Source: Quillaja saponaria (taxonomy: Eukaryota; Streptophyta; Magnoliopsida; Fabales; Quillajaceae). Taken from it: 64,000 bases of DNA. Location of the stretch: contig CM055618.1 of NCBI GenBank assembly GCA_029379385.1, forward strand, positions 11,232,134-11,296,133, given 5' to 3'. Both the position numbers and the translations under genes were made by a program. Shown one piece after another: positions 51,060-63,863 of the stretch (positions are counted from its first letter, which is position 1; every line of letters starts with the position of its first letter). The notes beneath the pieces were generated by a model that saw only the letters and a program-made list of their open reading frames with translations, did not search any database and was not told the DNA's origin.

Positions 51060-51219
51060 TTGAAATGACATATACTATTCCATCCTATAGATTTTATGGA
51101 TCCAAACTGATGACATATACTATAGATTGAAATGACATATACTATTCCATCCTATAGATTTTTTTGAGAGCATAGAATACATTTTCGTTGACATAAAAAG
51201 CAATGGATCCAAACTGATG
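51060..51219. repeat. Interleaved direct repeats
   Basis: A 36-bp sequence beginning TTGAAATGACATATACTATT occurs at 51060-51095 and 51127-51162. ATGGATCCAAACTGATG occurs at 51096-51112 and 51203-51219. The interleaving suggests repeated local duplication just upstream of the TNL promoter. Confidence 0.85.
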
Positions 51220-51224
51220 TACTT

Positions 51225-51534
51225 TTTTGAATGAGACAGCAAGTACGACTTTGGGTTATTTTAATAGACATTTATTTTCGTCATAATTTAAATGACATGA
51301 TTTGTTATGGATGGATAGGACTTGGAGCAATCTGGGGTTCCAGATTGGTTTCAATAGACTTGTTTCCTTAAATTTTGTTAATGGTCATGTGTTGGTACAC
51401 TACCTTACCAAAAGCTTCAAAGATCAACAACAATGGGAGCTCACTCCTTAGAGAGAGTTGCAGATAATCAGAAGAGAAAAGGCTTTTAGCCAAATTCATT
51501 AAACGAATCGATATACTAATTCTTACAATTTAAC
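51225..51534. repeat. Dispersed repeat, copy A
   Basis: The part from 51380 on is about 90 percent alike to 53611-53780, including TACACTACCTTACCAAA, GATCAACAACAATGG and GAGAGAGTTGCAGATAATCA. The part before 51372 shares GATTGGTTTCA and TAGACTTGTTTCCTT with 52978-53004. Same orientation as copy B, about 2.2 kb apart. Confidence 0.75.
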
Positions 51535-52929
51535 TACGTCGCATTTTAAAATAAAATTTACCAAGGTCCACAAATATATAAAAAATATATAATAAAAACA
51601 TGTATTAATATGAGTCCATATCCAAAAAAAATTAAAAAAAACATGCTAGTAAAATATATAATCTTTCTAGTTTATTTAACTACTTTATATTTTTTATATT
51701 TATACACAATTTTCTTATACTTTTATACAATAGTTACTAAAAAGACATTTCTAACAGTCAAGACAATACTCAAAAAGTACTCTCTCAAAGAGGTCGAAAG
51801 TTTAAGTCCCATGGAGATAAATCTATGTTCCCATGCTAACATAGGTACTGTGGTGAGAATTTTTTCAAACATAAGATAGTAGTGATGTGTGAGCGCAATA
51901 TTCTCTACCTGAATGTGTGGGGTACCCTACCTATCTTTTTATTTGTTTCACCAAAATAAAATTGTTAAGGCTCACAAATATATAAATGTGTAAAATAAAA
52001 ATATATATTAATGCGAGTCTCACATTAATCCACTTTTATCAAGACATGAGTATCCAAAAGACAAAAACTAAATATGAAAACTAAAAAAATGAACAAACAA
52101 GAAGATTTTTTTTTTTCTTTCTAAAACTATTTTTTTATACTAGTTAAATTTTCTACTTGAAAAAAAAAAATCACTCTACTGTTAATAGATAATAGATAAT
52201 TTATTAAAAAATATATTATAATTGAAATATTTCAATATTTTCATACTTGATAGGAGAGATATTATTCTTATTATTCTTATTTTTTTTTATCATTGCTTCA
52301 ACAATTTACTCCGTCTATTTTTTTAAATAGAAATATTTTAAATAAATATAAGATTTTGAATATTCATGTGAGGTGATATATAATGAATAGTTTATAATTC
52401 ACTGCAAATGTATTTGAGTCATAGTTTCCTTAGACATTCACATCAAATTCTTGGCCATGACAAATTAACAATAATATAGTTAGAAAAATAAGGGTCAAAC
52501 TGAAAATTCAAAAAAATTTACAAGAAACAAGTACAATATAGAAAACTATGGTGATGATTTCTTAGCAAGAAAATTATTGAAAATTGTTGCAAGAATCACA
52601 ACTGAATAATAAATGCTAACTCACTTTTACATAACCATTTGTAACCGTTTAACTTTAACTTCTTCACTTTCTTCTTCGCATGGAATGCACACAAAATAGT
52701 GTTCGCATGCTAGCACGGCCCCAAGTATAATTTTTTTTTTTTTTTTATGACACAAGTTGAAGTTTTTTGTTGTTAAACTTGTCTCTTTAGAATATTTAAA
52801 AAATGTCTTTAAAGCTATGGAATTCCAAGTATGATGTTCCTTTTGGGTGAGAGGGCAAGCGCACTCTTGCCTTTTTTTAATTTATATAACGGTCAAGTGT
52901 GTTTGGACCAGTTTATATGTACTTTGACT

Positions 52930-53780
52930 AATTACTTCTCCGTTCTAATTTTAGTAGACAGTCCTTTTCGTCCTAATGATTGGTTTCATTAGACTTGTTT
53001 CCTTTTGAGCGTTGTGGGAAATATGAAAATTCAGGAATAGTTGCAGGTTTGATTCAGCAAAAACATTTATAAAGTTACAAAAAGTTGAATTATATCTTTG
53101 TTGCATACTTATATCCTTAAGGTATCTCATGACAACCTTAGTCTATCTGACTTGACTGCGACGATTTTGAATGCCCTGGCTGTGAAAGGCAGTTGGATAG
53201 GTTGGCACCCACCTAGCCATGGATTTTGGAAGCTCAAAACATATGGTTCCTGGAGAAGGGGATTGTGTCTTTAATTTCGGTTCCAGCACCTGGTAGTTAG
53301 CAAGTTGTCTTTCTCCGTTTAACTTTGGCCAGTGATCTAATAGCCAAGGCCTTGTTGGAAGGTCTAAAATTGGTGTCTGGTCATTATTTTTAAGCTTTGT
53401 ATGTTGAATGTGATTGTAAGTCTATGATGGATATGATTGTAGGTTCAATCCATGTAGGGTGGTGTACATAGTTTTACTCACAATTTTCAAGTGGCTAATA
53501 GGGTGGGGAACAGTTTGGCTTCTCACGGACATGAAATCAATGATACAAAATTGTTTCATGATGGCAACAATGCTCCTAAGCAGATATACTTCCTGATTGT
53601 TCATGATGAAAATGGTTTTGTGTTGTTACACTACCTTACCAAAGCTTCAAAGATCAACAACAATGGCAGCTCACTCATTAGAGAGAGTTGCAGATAATCA
53701 GACGAGAAGAGAGAAGAGAGTGGGAGAAAGGGTTTTAACCAAATTCATTCAACGAATCGATATACTGATTCTTACAATTC
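52930..53780. repeat. Dispersed repeat, copy B, interrupted by a LINE fragment
   Basis: Matches copy A at both ends but contains about 600 bp of extra DNA between roughly 53005 and 53610, which includes an RNase H remnant. It reads as an old repeat into which another element inserted. An in-frame run from the ATG at 53662 (MAAHSLERVADNQTRR) has no recognised homology. Confidence 0.65.
53110..53560 (+). mobile_element. RNase H remnant of a retroelement
   Basis: Broken plus-strand translation gives pieces of the plant LINE-associated RNase H domain: WHPPSHGFWKLKTYGSW near 53205, AKALLEGLKLVSGHY and YVECDCKSMMDMIVGSIHVG at about 53345-53460, and ANRVGNSLASHGHEI at about 53490-53535. Frames shift between the pieces, so the fragment is dead. 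Confidence 0.7.
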
Positions 53781-54548
53781 AACAACTTTATATTCAGTTC
53801 GAATACAGTTCAACTAACTAACGAAATTGAACACGTCAGCTACGTGATCAACTGTCTTAACTGAATCAGTTGGAAGTAAACGACACTGTTTAAGCCTGAG
53901 GGTGAACTTAGGGACTCTTGGGAGTTCGGACATGGGTTTGGTTGAGCCCTTGGCTGATTTGGCCCGTATCATGCATGTGTCATTTAGGCTAGAATGTTTA
54001 TTATGAACACAAAAATTTCCCTCTTTTTACTTTGCTTTATTTCAGAGGGGAAGAATCTTCCCTGTTTAATGCATTTTTCTTTACTATGTAAATTTTATTG
54101 GGGGTAAGGTACAAGTCCCCTTAGTCCCCTTGTTCTTGATTTATTATTTTAAATAAAATTGATAATGGGTCATTCAAACCTTACTGTAAGGTATCAATTA
54201 ATTTAATTAATAAATTTTTTATATTATATATCTACAATCTGATATTCAAATTTGTGATTCATACGAGACTGGAGGTTTTATTTTATAACTCATAAGTCCA
54301 ATATAGTCTTATTCAATAAAATAAGTTAAAAAATCTATATCTCAAAATAATTTTTACTATTCTAAAAATGTATATCACCTTATAATATATTAATCTAGAC
54401 TTGGTATAAATTAATTTGAAATAATATAAAATTTATTTTTTACTCCTTACATATTTTCATCATCCATGTCACTTTCACTCTCACCTCAACACCTTTTTTA
54501 ACTTAAAATTACTATTTATATCTTATAAAATTATTTGTGATTACGTGG

Positions 54549-54556
54549 CTATAAAT
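54549..54556 (+). promoter_or_regulatory. Possible TATA element of STN7
   Basis: CTATAAAT lies about 205 bp before the STN7 start codon. ACGTG cores lie beside it at about 54543 and 54570, fitting a light-regulated promoter, but this is positional inference only. Confidence 0.4.
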
Positions 54557-54759
54557 GTTAAATGCAGATACGTGTTACTTGTGGCGGATACTGATCATCA
54601 ATCCAATTCAAACCCTCTGCGTCCACCAAAATACCTGAAATAAGCGTCCCAATAAATCAAAGAAATAAATTTTAAGTTGTGGTCTAAATTTGAAGGAAGA
54701 TTATTGAGTAAAGTGGCTTGCTTTTCTCCCACACACTCTGAGCTTTGCTCTGTATAGAC

Positions 54760-57700
54760 ATGGCTACTGTTGCAGCTGGAGGAGTTGGGGTTGGAGTGAC
54801 AAAGCTCCAACCTCACAAATCCAAAACGTCATCCCCATTTCTTGGCCAAAAACTTAGAATCAAACCCTTGAATGGATCACAACTCAGTTCAAGAATATCC
54901 ATCTCAAACCCAAAATCGTTCGTAGTTTTTGCATTGGGAGGGGAATGGGTCGATGCGATTCACAACCTTTTTGTGGGTGTTGGAGTTGGGCTTCCTTGCA
55001 CAGTCATGGAGTGCGGTGATATCATATATAGAAGTACTCTTCCCAAGTCCGATGGTTTGACAATAACGGCCCCAGGGGCGATTTTGGCATTGGGTGCTTT
55101 ATCTTACCTCTGGGCTACACCTGGTGTTGCCCCTGGTTTCTTTGACATGTTTGTTCTTGCTTTTGTTGAGAGACTATTCAGACCCACTTACAGAAAGGTC
55201 AGAGAATTGAACATATTACTACTGCAATTTACATAAGGTATTGTAATATACCTGTTATTATGTAGTAATTGGGGTTTATGATGACAGGATGATTTCGTTC
55301 TGGGGAAGAAGTTGGGGGAGGGAGCTTTTGGAGTGGTTTATAGAGTTTCATTAATGGCCAAGAAACCTGCTACCAAGGTATTAGATGTTCGACGAAATCC
55401 TCGGAGAGTAATTATAATATGCTGAATCTTATTTGCAGTTATTGTATAACACTGATAACTAAGTTAATTTAAATATCGACTATCAAATTCCCGTTATTTT
55501 TTTCATTTGAAAGTTTTAAAATGATGTATCATTTCTTGCTGGTTTCACAAAGATAATAGTAGATATAATGATATCTTAAAAGTATTGGTGGATGCCCGTA
55601 ATTAATGCCCAAAACCTACTTGTAGAATGCTGACTAATGGTTTTTGGTTGTCACAAGAAGGAAGGTGACTTAGTCTTGAAGAAGGCAACCGAGTATGGTG
55701 CAGTGGAAATTTGGATGAATGAGCGGGTGCGAAGAGCTTGTGCAAACAGCTGTGCTGATTTCATTTACGGCTTTCTTGAGGTGTTCATCTATAATGACTA
55801 CTACTACTACTACTACATACGAATTAAGGGTATTTAGAAATCAAAATTATTTGCTTCCTAGTTCCTGACATTTCACATTTTGGTGAGTCTCACAACTTAA
55901 ATTTATATCATAAACTGATTGCAGACTTCTTCAAAGAAAGGTGACGAATATTGGCTGATATGGCATTTTGAAGGGGAGGCCACACTTGCAGATTTGATGC
56001 AGAGTAAAGACTTCCCATATAATGTTGGTATTCTCTCATCAGTGTGTTTCTACTTGATTGGTTGCCAATTTAAATTAGTAGTTACAACTTTGGACTCTAC
56101 CTTCCATTGGAGTTTACGTTTCCCATCAAGTTGAGATTGCGTCTTTTGTCTGCAAAGACACAAAGGGAGAGGAGGAGGGGGGAAGAGGAAAAAAGAAGAA
56201 GAAGCATTTTCAGTCTTTAATCATTGTGGAAATGTAATTTGCATTCTTTTTTTTCCGGTGCAATGTTCCACTAATATGTTGACAGTTTAGATATCAGTAC
56301 ATACATGTTTGTTAATGCTTTTCTAGATCAGTTAGGTTGCTATATGACATTAATGTTTTCATAGTTGAACTTATTTTTTATGTTACCAAGTAACGACTTT
56401 AGTGATGACTACTTAAAATTTCAGGTTGAAACAATGATTCTTGGTGAGGTCCAGGACTTGCCCAAAGGCTTGGAAAGAGAGAATAGAATAATTCAAACAA
56501 TCATGAGACAGATCTTATTTGCATTGGATAGTCTTCACTCGACAGGGATTGTGCACAGAGATATTAAGCCGCAGAATATTATTTTCTCTGAAGGTAATAT
56601 TAGCAAATTAGCACTCTTTTTTTTCTAATAAAAGGTTGCACATTGCACGGTTTAACACTAACACCAATGAAGTTATCTTTCCATTTAAAAAACTGGATCA
56701 GGATCTCGAACATTCAAGATAATTGATCTTGGAGCTGCAGCAGATCTGCGAGTTGGCATAAACTATATTCCTAAGGAGTTTTTATTGGATCCAAGGTATC
56801 TTCTTTCACATTAGCAACACTGTTAGTTTATTGATACTATGTAAACTATTACTATCTGTGATTTCCACTATTATTTATGTTCTAGTCATTGCTGGAAGTT
56901 TTGTTTGTTATCCTTCATGAATTGATGGGTTCAGATATGACCTCTAGGTTTTTCAAGATAAGGTAGAGCAGTTTTCATTCAAATTCGTGAATGTTCAGAT
57001 ACAAAAGGTTTGGCTCCAACTGTGCTGGTGCAGTTTGGTATGATATTTGCCTTTTGGTTCTGATCCTTAAGGTCTAGAAAATCAAAGTTGAATTATCTCT
57101 TGCACTGAAACAGTTGCAGCAGATATATAAAGATCTCTTTTCAAATGCTTTAAGCAAACGGCATTAGCCTGAGTATCACTTTTATAGAGAAAATATGTTT
57201 TCATCTCACAAAAAAAGTAGCCAGCATTTCCTAAGGAACTGAGAGTCTGCAAACTGGTGTTGTCACATATTCTTTTTCCTTTTGATAAGGAATGTAACCT
57301 GGGATTAGTGAAAACTTAATGGAAAGTTGTTGATAGACTCTTGGCGTGCATAATTTCAAAGAAAGTGAATTTCAGATCATTTGCATCTTTTTGTAATGTC
57401 CTCTTTATTGTAATAGAAGTTATGTTTGGAGGGAAAAGCTAAGAGGGGATTCTACCATGAAAAACATTTTAGTGCAGTGTATTTATTTAGAATTATAATC
57501 TACAATATAACGGCAAATAGATATTGCTGCCAATGAATGGACATACAGATATTATTGTCAATGAATGAACAACTTATGAAGAAAATAGTTTTTTATTATC
57601 TAAATTTCCCTTGTCAAATATATACATGAAAGACAACTGAAAAAGGAAATCACTAGCTACAAGAACATCTCATACCATTCAATTGTAACAAGAAAAGACA

Positions 57701-59050
57701 ATATAATGAAAATGGGCTCATTCCTCCCAAGTCCCAACCGAAGCAAAATCATGACGTCCATCTTTTACCATTGCTAATTGCAGCTTGTAGGTACTTTTTT
57801 ATATATTAGACACTTAAAAATGGGGACACAGCATCAGGCAGGATTTGATGTGATTTTCTTTTCTTGCTTTATGATGTTTATGCTCCTTCCCTTTTCAGAT
57901 ATACTGCACCAGAGCAATATATCATGAGCACACAAACCCCATCTGCACCATCAGCTCCAGTGGCAACTGCACTTTCCCCAGTTCTATGGCAGGTTAGATA
58001 CTACTTATTGTGAATTGTCCCAGGTTATTTACCATTTAGCTATATTCATTTCTCTGATGTAGTTGCTGCTTTTGATGATTTTCTTATTTTAAACAGATGA
58101 ATTTGCCTGATAGATTTGACATCTACAGTACTGGTTTAATATTTCTACAAATGGTGAGTATCAGATACTGCTATGCAGCCTTCATTCCCACTGCCAAATT
58201 GATTAGTGTTTTGACTTTTGATGTATCTCAATGATCAACTTCAATAAAATGGTCGTAGGCTCCTAGCCATCTCTGTTATAAGAAGACGAGGCATTTTAAT
58301 TATTTGGATGTACTTAAAACTCAGACAATTGATGAAACCTGTCTACTATATGATCAATTTGGGTTTTAGAGTTGGATATTAACTGTTTCCTTTCTGTAGG
58401 CAATTCCAACATTAAGAAATGATAGTGGCCTCATACAATTCAATCGTCAGCTGAAGAGATGTGACTATGACTTGTATGCATGGAGGAAAACTGTGGAGCC
58501 TCGTGCTGGCCCTGATCTCAGGAGGGGGTTTGAATTGTTGGATTTAGATGGCGGGAGAGGATGGGAACTTGTAACATCAATGGTCAGATACAAAGCACGA
58601 CAAAGAACAAGTGCAAAAGCAGCTTTAGCTCTTCCTTACTTTGATAGGGAAGGCCTATTGGCATTATCTGTCATGCAAAATCTGAGGTTGCAGCTGTTCC
58701 GAGCAACACAGCAAGACTATTCCGAAGCTGCCAATTGGATTATTGGGCTTATGGCAAAATCTGGAACAAAGAAAGATGGTGGCTTTACTGAAGCTCAGCT
58801 TCAGGAACTCAGGGTCTGCATCTGAACTACATTCAAACTAAATATCTTCTTAAGATTAATAAAATCTCACCTCTAATTTTCCATTTTGTAGGAAATCAAA
58901 CCCAAGAAGTCCAGTCCACAGAGAAATGCTCTTGCTTCAGCTCTTAGACTTCAGAGGAAAATTGTAAGAACATTGAACGAGAGCATTGATGAACTTAACC
59001 AACGCAGGAAAAGCCTTTGGTGGAGCAGATGGATCCCCCGAGAGGAATGA
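54760..59050 (+). CDS. STN7: Thylakoid LHCII kinase STN7
   Basis: Ten exons join in phase: 54760-55197, 55288-55377, 55658-55780, 55925-56023, 56425-56593, 56702-56795, 57899-57992, 58097-58153, 58400-58813 and 58892-59050, giving 578 residues. The N-terminus is a chloroplast transit peptide (Ser, Lys rich). Lumenal cysteines C80 and C85 sit in [14 protein letters not shown], the redox pair of STN7. A membrane span follows ([20 protein letters not shown]). The kinase begins [14 protein letters not shown]. The catalytic loop is HRDIKPQN (about 294-301), and DLG replaces DFG at about 315-317. STN7 phosphorylates LHCII under reduced plastoquinone to drive state transitions. The sequence keeps all motifs, and near-identical blocks such as [20 protein letters not shown] support the call. 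Intron 6 (about 1.1 kb) is the longest. Exon 4 uses the weaker donor GTTGGT. A TTG upstream is not the start; the ATG opens the transit peptide. Confidence 0.97.
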
Positions 59051-62000
59051 AAATTTTGAATAAATATAAACATAATCTCTTTTCTTTAACTCTCTGTGTA
59101 CATCTTCTGTATCAAATTAATATATATTGGTGGCATAGAAGAATGTTAAATGTATAAAGAAACTTACAGGAATCAAATAGCGAACCAGGAATCTTTTGAA
59201 TACCTATGTAACATCCTTTATGTACTAAAATTTACAAGGTAGTGAAGAAAAAGAAACCTTGAGAAAGCATGTTATTGGACATGGTCCCGATCATTGATGC
59301 TCCCATGGCAAGCTTTCTATGTTGTAATCAATTCTGGAGCCTCCCTGTTGATATTTTTATTACTTGTTACTGTTTTGGTATAATGAAGGAAGTTCCTTTA
59401 AAATTGGAATGCATTCATTGTTGATGTTATGTATCTCAATCAACTCCCAACTGAGCTATTGCTCGCTGGCTAACTAGGTACGTCAATGGACAAAAGTTTT
59501 ACTTCCAAATATCTACTTGCTCTTTAAAATTAGAATGCTTTCATTGTTGAAAAATGGCGCTATTGTTGCATATTTCCTTTTCCCACTTAGTATTCTCTAA
59601 TCTTTATCTCTCTCATTTCAATATTTCATCAGCAGTCAAAATGCCTTTCTGAAAATCTAATAAAAGTTTCTGTCACTATTTAGTTTCTTCCTGAAATTGC
59701 CGTCATGAAGTATTTTCTGACTTGTGGAAGTTTAATTGCAATGATAATTAGACCTTAATTAGTCCTGAGACTATAAGGGCAGCTTAGTCATTTAACAAGC
59801 TCGAAACCTGTATTACCTCATAATCAGCTAAAACTTTGCTGCCTACTTAGTCAAACAAGGAATTGGTCACAAGGACATGCTAATGCTGTGTCCGTACAGA
59901 AGTTAAGCTGTGTTTACTCATCAAACCCTTGATGCTGTTCATACAAGCTTCCTGCTAATTAAGCAAAGCCTTCAAAATATGATATGCTTACCATTGACAA
60001 CTGTAAGTTTCCAATCAAAGCAATACAAACCTCTGATTCTTCCACAAGGAAACTAAAATCTATTGAGGCAAGTGATGGATGGAACACGTGGCAAGGACTG
60101 TTCATTAAAGAACAAGCATTAGAACAAGTATGGTTCTGGAGTCAGTTATAAACAAATGTGAATTTCTTAGGGACAAGATAAGATTTAATTAGTATATGGT
60201 AGATTCTATCACAGGCAATAGTCTTTGTGAATCACGAGACCTTCACTTGCAACTCTGACTTCCTTGTTCAGTACAAATGAGCTAATTTTTTAAAGTATAT
60301 AAACAACACTACAACAAACAGAGCAAGAGACATTTCAAGCTAAACCTTGGCTGTGACACTTTGATATAGTGCATTTTAGATATTAATTTAATCACCTGTG
60401 TTTCTAACTCTAATTGAATTCCCAAAGCTTAGGGTGTCTTACACTTTAGCATACATTCATATGTATATTAATATATAACCCATGCATGTATGCTTGTAGG
60501 CCTGCAAGCAATATCTAAATACCTTACACTAGCAAGAGTGTTCAACCCTCTCTCCCTAGTCCACAACAAATTGCTCCGTTTACGGTGTTTCTCTCTAATG
60601 AAAAGTGAGTTCCACGTAAATTTTATATTTTTCTTTGTTAGATGGGCACCGTGCACGAAAAAAAATATATATCAAATTAGAATATATTTGTTCTCTTTCC
60701 TTTGTTAAAAAAAGAAAATCTTTTGAGGTAAGCTGAGTACAAAAAGAAGATAGAAAAGAAACAAAATACTGATGACTGTCTAACTCAATATTGACAGCTT
60801 CAAATTGCATGCAGAGAGAATAAACAATTGATATTAGAACAAGGTTTGAAAGAAGATGGTGTCCTAAGTGACTAGGGGAGAACACGAGACAAACCCAGTG
60901 GTTGCACTGTTTTGCTTTTTGCTAATATAATTTAACACTTTATATAATTTATTAGACAATCACATAGTTGGGCGTGAACTCCTAAATCAATTATTTGGTT
61001 ACCTTATTATTTTAATATAAGTATGGAATCTCAGTCAGGAGCTTGAAATTCCCTAAGCTTAAGTATTCCATTTCTCTTTTTTGCTAGTCCTATCACCCAT
61101 TACATTGCGAAGTGCTTTCATACTAATGCAAAGCCAATGGTATCTATTAGGATTTTATGTCAGCAAAAACAAAGAGAAAGGGAGGCAAATTTTTGTGTTT
61201 TCAACTCCTATTCTGTTGAAGAATCTTGTGTGATTCAAAATGCTCTAGCTCATGCAAATGTCTCACTGCTGCTCCTGTATTGTTGTCCTACTTGTCCATC
61301 ACAACTGTCATAACTCTGTCAAATATACTACGAAGATTCAATTTGTTTTGATAGCCATATGCACTAATTGTGCAGATTTTTTCCGGCACAATCTCTTGCC
61401 ACAATTCAAGATATTCAACTTCATTTCTCCCCATAGGACTCAACTATGCAACATCAAAGCAGCTATGCAGATAATATTAATCAAAAGCTCATAAAAGTTT
61501 TAACCCACCAAAAATCGATCCCTCTAGTACAACTCAATGTTGTTCTCTTCTTTTATCTTTAAAAGCAAAAATCATCTCATTATTTCAAAATTATGTTTCT
61601 TGATCTCACTGAATACATTCAATAATTTCACCAGTAACATTTTATTAACAAAATTAACTTGGAAAAACCAAATTAAATTGATGTTGATTGCTAGGTCCCC
61701 ACATAAATGGTATTATTTGTAGTTAGAGTCAATTAAATGATAAGTATATTCCATTATGGTCTTTAAGTTTTCCAAAAAGGTTGTTATTATGCTATCTTAT
61801 GTAGGATTCAACTTAACCAACCTCACGCCCCACCCTCCTGTCAATTGCCTGAATATGTGGATCCAACAAAAGATTAATCGCAAACAACAAAGAGTAAGGC
61901 TAAGGCTATTGTCATCAAAGGATTATAATTTACCTTATCATGCACAAATTGATGGCAGCTTGTGTAACTATGACAAATTGACAATAGCCTATACCTTTAT

Positions 62001-62290
62001 ACCTAATTATTTTTTGTATTGGCCTACCCATTATGTTGGTGGGTAGTGGCTACAAATAGTCATAGGAGATAGAATTGTGACATAACAAATGAAAGAAAGA
62101 GAGTGTTTGCTTTACTTGAATTGTTTTATCAAATTTTTATTTTTTTCCCGTGTATTGAGGTATGGATTCCTCAAGTGGGATAGTGGGTCCTTGTGGTATT
62201 TGTCTTGTGAATTAGGGGGCACAGCACGCCCTTTCAAGCGCCATCGCTGGCCCTTTACTAGATCAATTTGGGTTAGGACCACACCCTTCA
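59051..62290. other. Gene-free stretch between STN7 and the DVL gene
   Basis: It starts with the STN7 3' UTR (to roughly 59.3 kb) and ends with the promoter of the micropeptide gene. Reading frames of 60-96 residues occur on both strands but none has a recognisable motif or plausible start context. No transposon structure seen. Confidence 0.45.
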
Positions 62291-62295
62291 ACCAC

Positions 62296-62303
62296 TATAT
62301 AAG
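62296..62303 (+). promoter_or_regulatory. TATA box of the DVL/RTFL gene
   Basis: TATATAAG lies 103 bp before the ATG. It is a near-consensus plant TATA box, and the distance leaves a leader of about 70 bp. Confidence 0.75.
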
Positions 62304-62405
62304 AACTCTTTCTCTAAGCAAATTCTAAACCAACAATCCACAACTTCAAAGCCTTAAGAGCACCTCAAAAACAGAGTACTTTGCCAATTTCAATTAGCTA
62401 AAGAA

Positions 62406-62546
62406 ATGAAGATGGGTAGTGCTACAATTGGAGTTTCAAAGAGAAAGCTATCAAGCAGGGGAGTTGGAGGAGCTCTTAGAGAGCAAAGGGCTAAGCTATA
62501 CATAATTAGAAGGTGTGTAGTCATGCTTCTTTGCTGGCATGATTAA
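62406..62546 (+). CDS. RTFL/DVL: DVL/ROTUNDIFOLIA-like micropeptide
   Basis: An intronless frame of 46 residues. The C-terminal half is the RTF domain: [20 protein letters not shown] followed by LCWHD and stop. The N-terminal half is short and basic with Ser (SKRKLSSRG). DVL/RTFL peptides are plant-specific, sit at the plasma membrane and restrict cell proliferation along organ axes when overproduced. The gene is easily missed because of its size, but the domain is essentially diagnostic. A second in-frame Met two codons later could also start it. The TATA box at 62296 and an AT-rich 3' UTR support a real transcription unit. Confidence 0.95.
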   Translation: MKMGSATIGVSKRKLSSRGVGGALREQRAKLYIIRRCVVMLLCWHD

Positions 62547-63829
62547 TTGAATGTCTTGGTTAGCTGGCTTGCAATGGTGGTGGAAGAAGAGGATTTTCTT
62601 TCTTCTTTTCTTTTTCCCCATTTTTGTTTCTTTCCTCTCCCTTATTTATGGAGGAATGTAAATAGCAGCAGAGGGATAATATTATGGGAGAGGTTTAGAA
62701 ATTTTTGTATGGGTTGTTGGCCTTTATGGGCTTTATGTACATCACATAAGCATCAATTATAACTATCATTCTCATTACAAGCTCTACATGGTGTTCTTCA
62801 GTATCTATTCACTACTCATCTTCTTTTTTCTTTTTCTTTGTTGCATTAGTTTGATCAAGTTAGTTTTCATTTTCAACATGAACACATTACACATGGCCTT
62901 AAATTTGGTGTTCTGCTTCTGATAGCATTTTGCTTTATATGAGTCAAGGGTGAGAGACTGAGGATTTCAAGACTGATCAACCAAGAAGGATCCCCTATTT
63001 ATGGAAGACATAAAACAACGTGTTTTGTAGGATATTCTTTAACTCATCCTGCAATTTCCTCGTATGGATATTCCATGTAGTGTTCAAGTCTAAATCAGCA
63101 ACTTTTTCTTCAAACAAGAAGCCTTAGTAACATCGAGTTAAAAAGCATATAACTTTGGAATGAGAAAAATTGCTGAAGTTTATACTTCTTCAGATTGTTC
63201 TTCTTCAAATTCTTCTAAGCTTGCGAAATGTTTGTTACGAATTATGGAGGCATTAATTAGTTAGCAAAGGCTTCAAACCTCAGCAAAAGCTCCGGTTCAC
63301 TTATAATGAGGAAGAATATGTAATAATTTGTATATTCTAACACACACAGGACTCAATACTTTCAAGTGAGTTGGCCTAAATACGTGAATTTTTGTTTTTG
63401 ATAGGGTAACAATGATGGACCGAGATTTGAACACAATATATTATTCTAATATCACGAACATTTACTCATTTGTATATTCTAACAATATCAACATATTAAA
63501 TAGTAAATAATCTTCGTATGTTTCTAATATGCATTGAAAAGAAACCTGTTTGTTTCCTTCTTTATGCTGGGCAAACTGCAAATACCACATTTGAACATAA
63601 AGTTGAAGATAAAAAAGGTACACAAGTAAATAAGGCCCCAAATTTTAGCCTTGTGAGTGAACTAAGATTAGATACTGTAAGCCTGTATGGTAATTTTATC
63701 ATTGAATTTATTTCATAATCAGCTTTAGTAACTTTCTTTCTTAAATATGTACAATGGTCTCGGAATAAGTATGTGAACTTGGAACCTCCTATTTGAAATG
63801 GAGGAGCTACTAACCATTCCAAGTTTATA

Positions 63830-63863
<34 letters not shown>

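Larger units (their letters stand above)
50855..54540. other. Repeat-rich spacer between TNL and STN7
   Basis: The head-to-head neighbours (TNL on minus, STN7 on plus) share this region as promoter space. It contains short direct repeats at 51060-51219, a duplicated segment (51225-51534 and 52930-53780) and an RNase H fragment, each listed separately. No intact gene. Confidence 0.5.

Noticed and set aside
54745..54759. Upstream extension of the STN7 frame
   Set aside because: It would need a TTG start; the ATG at 54760 begins a normal transit peptide.
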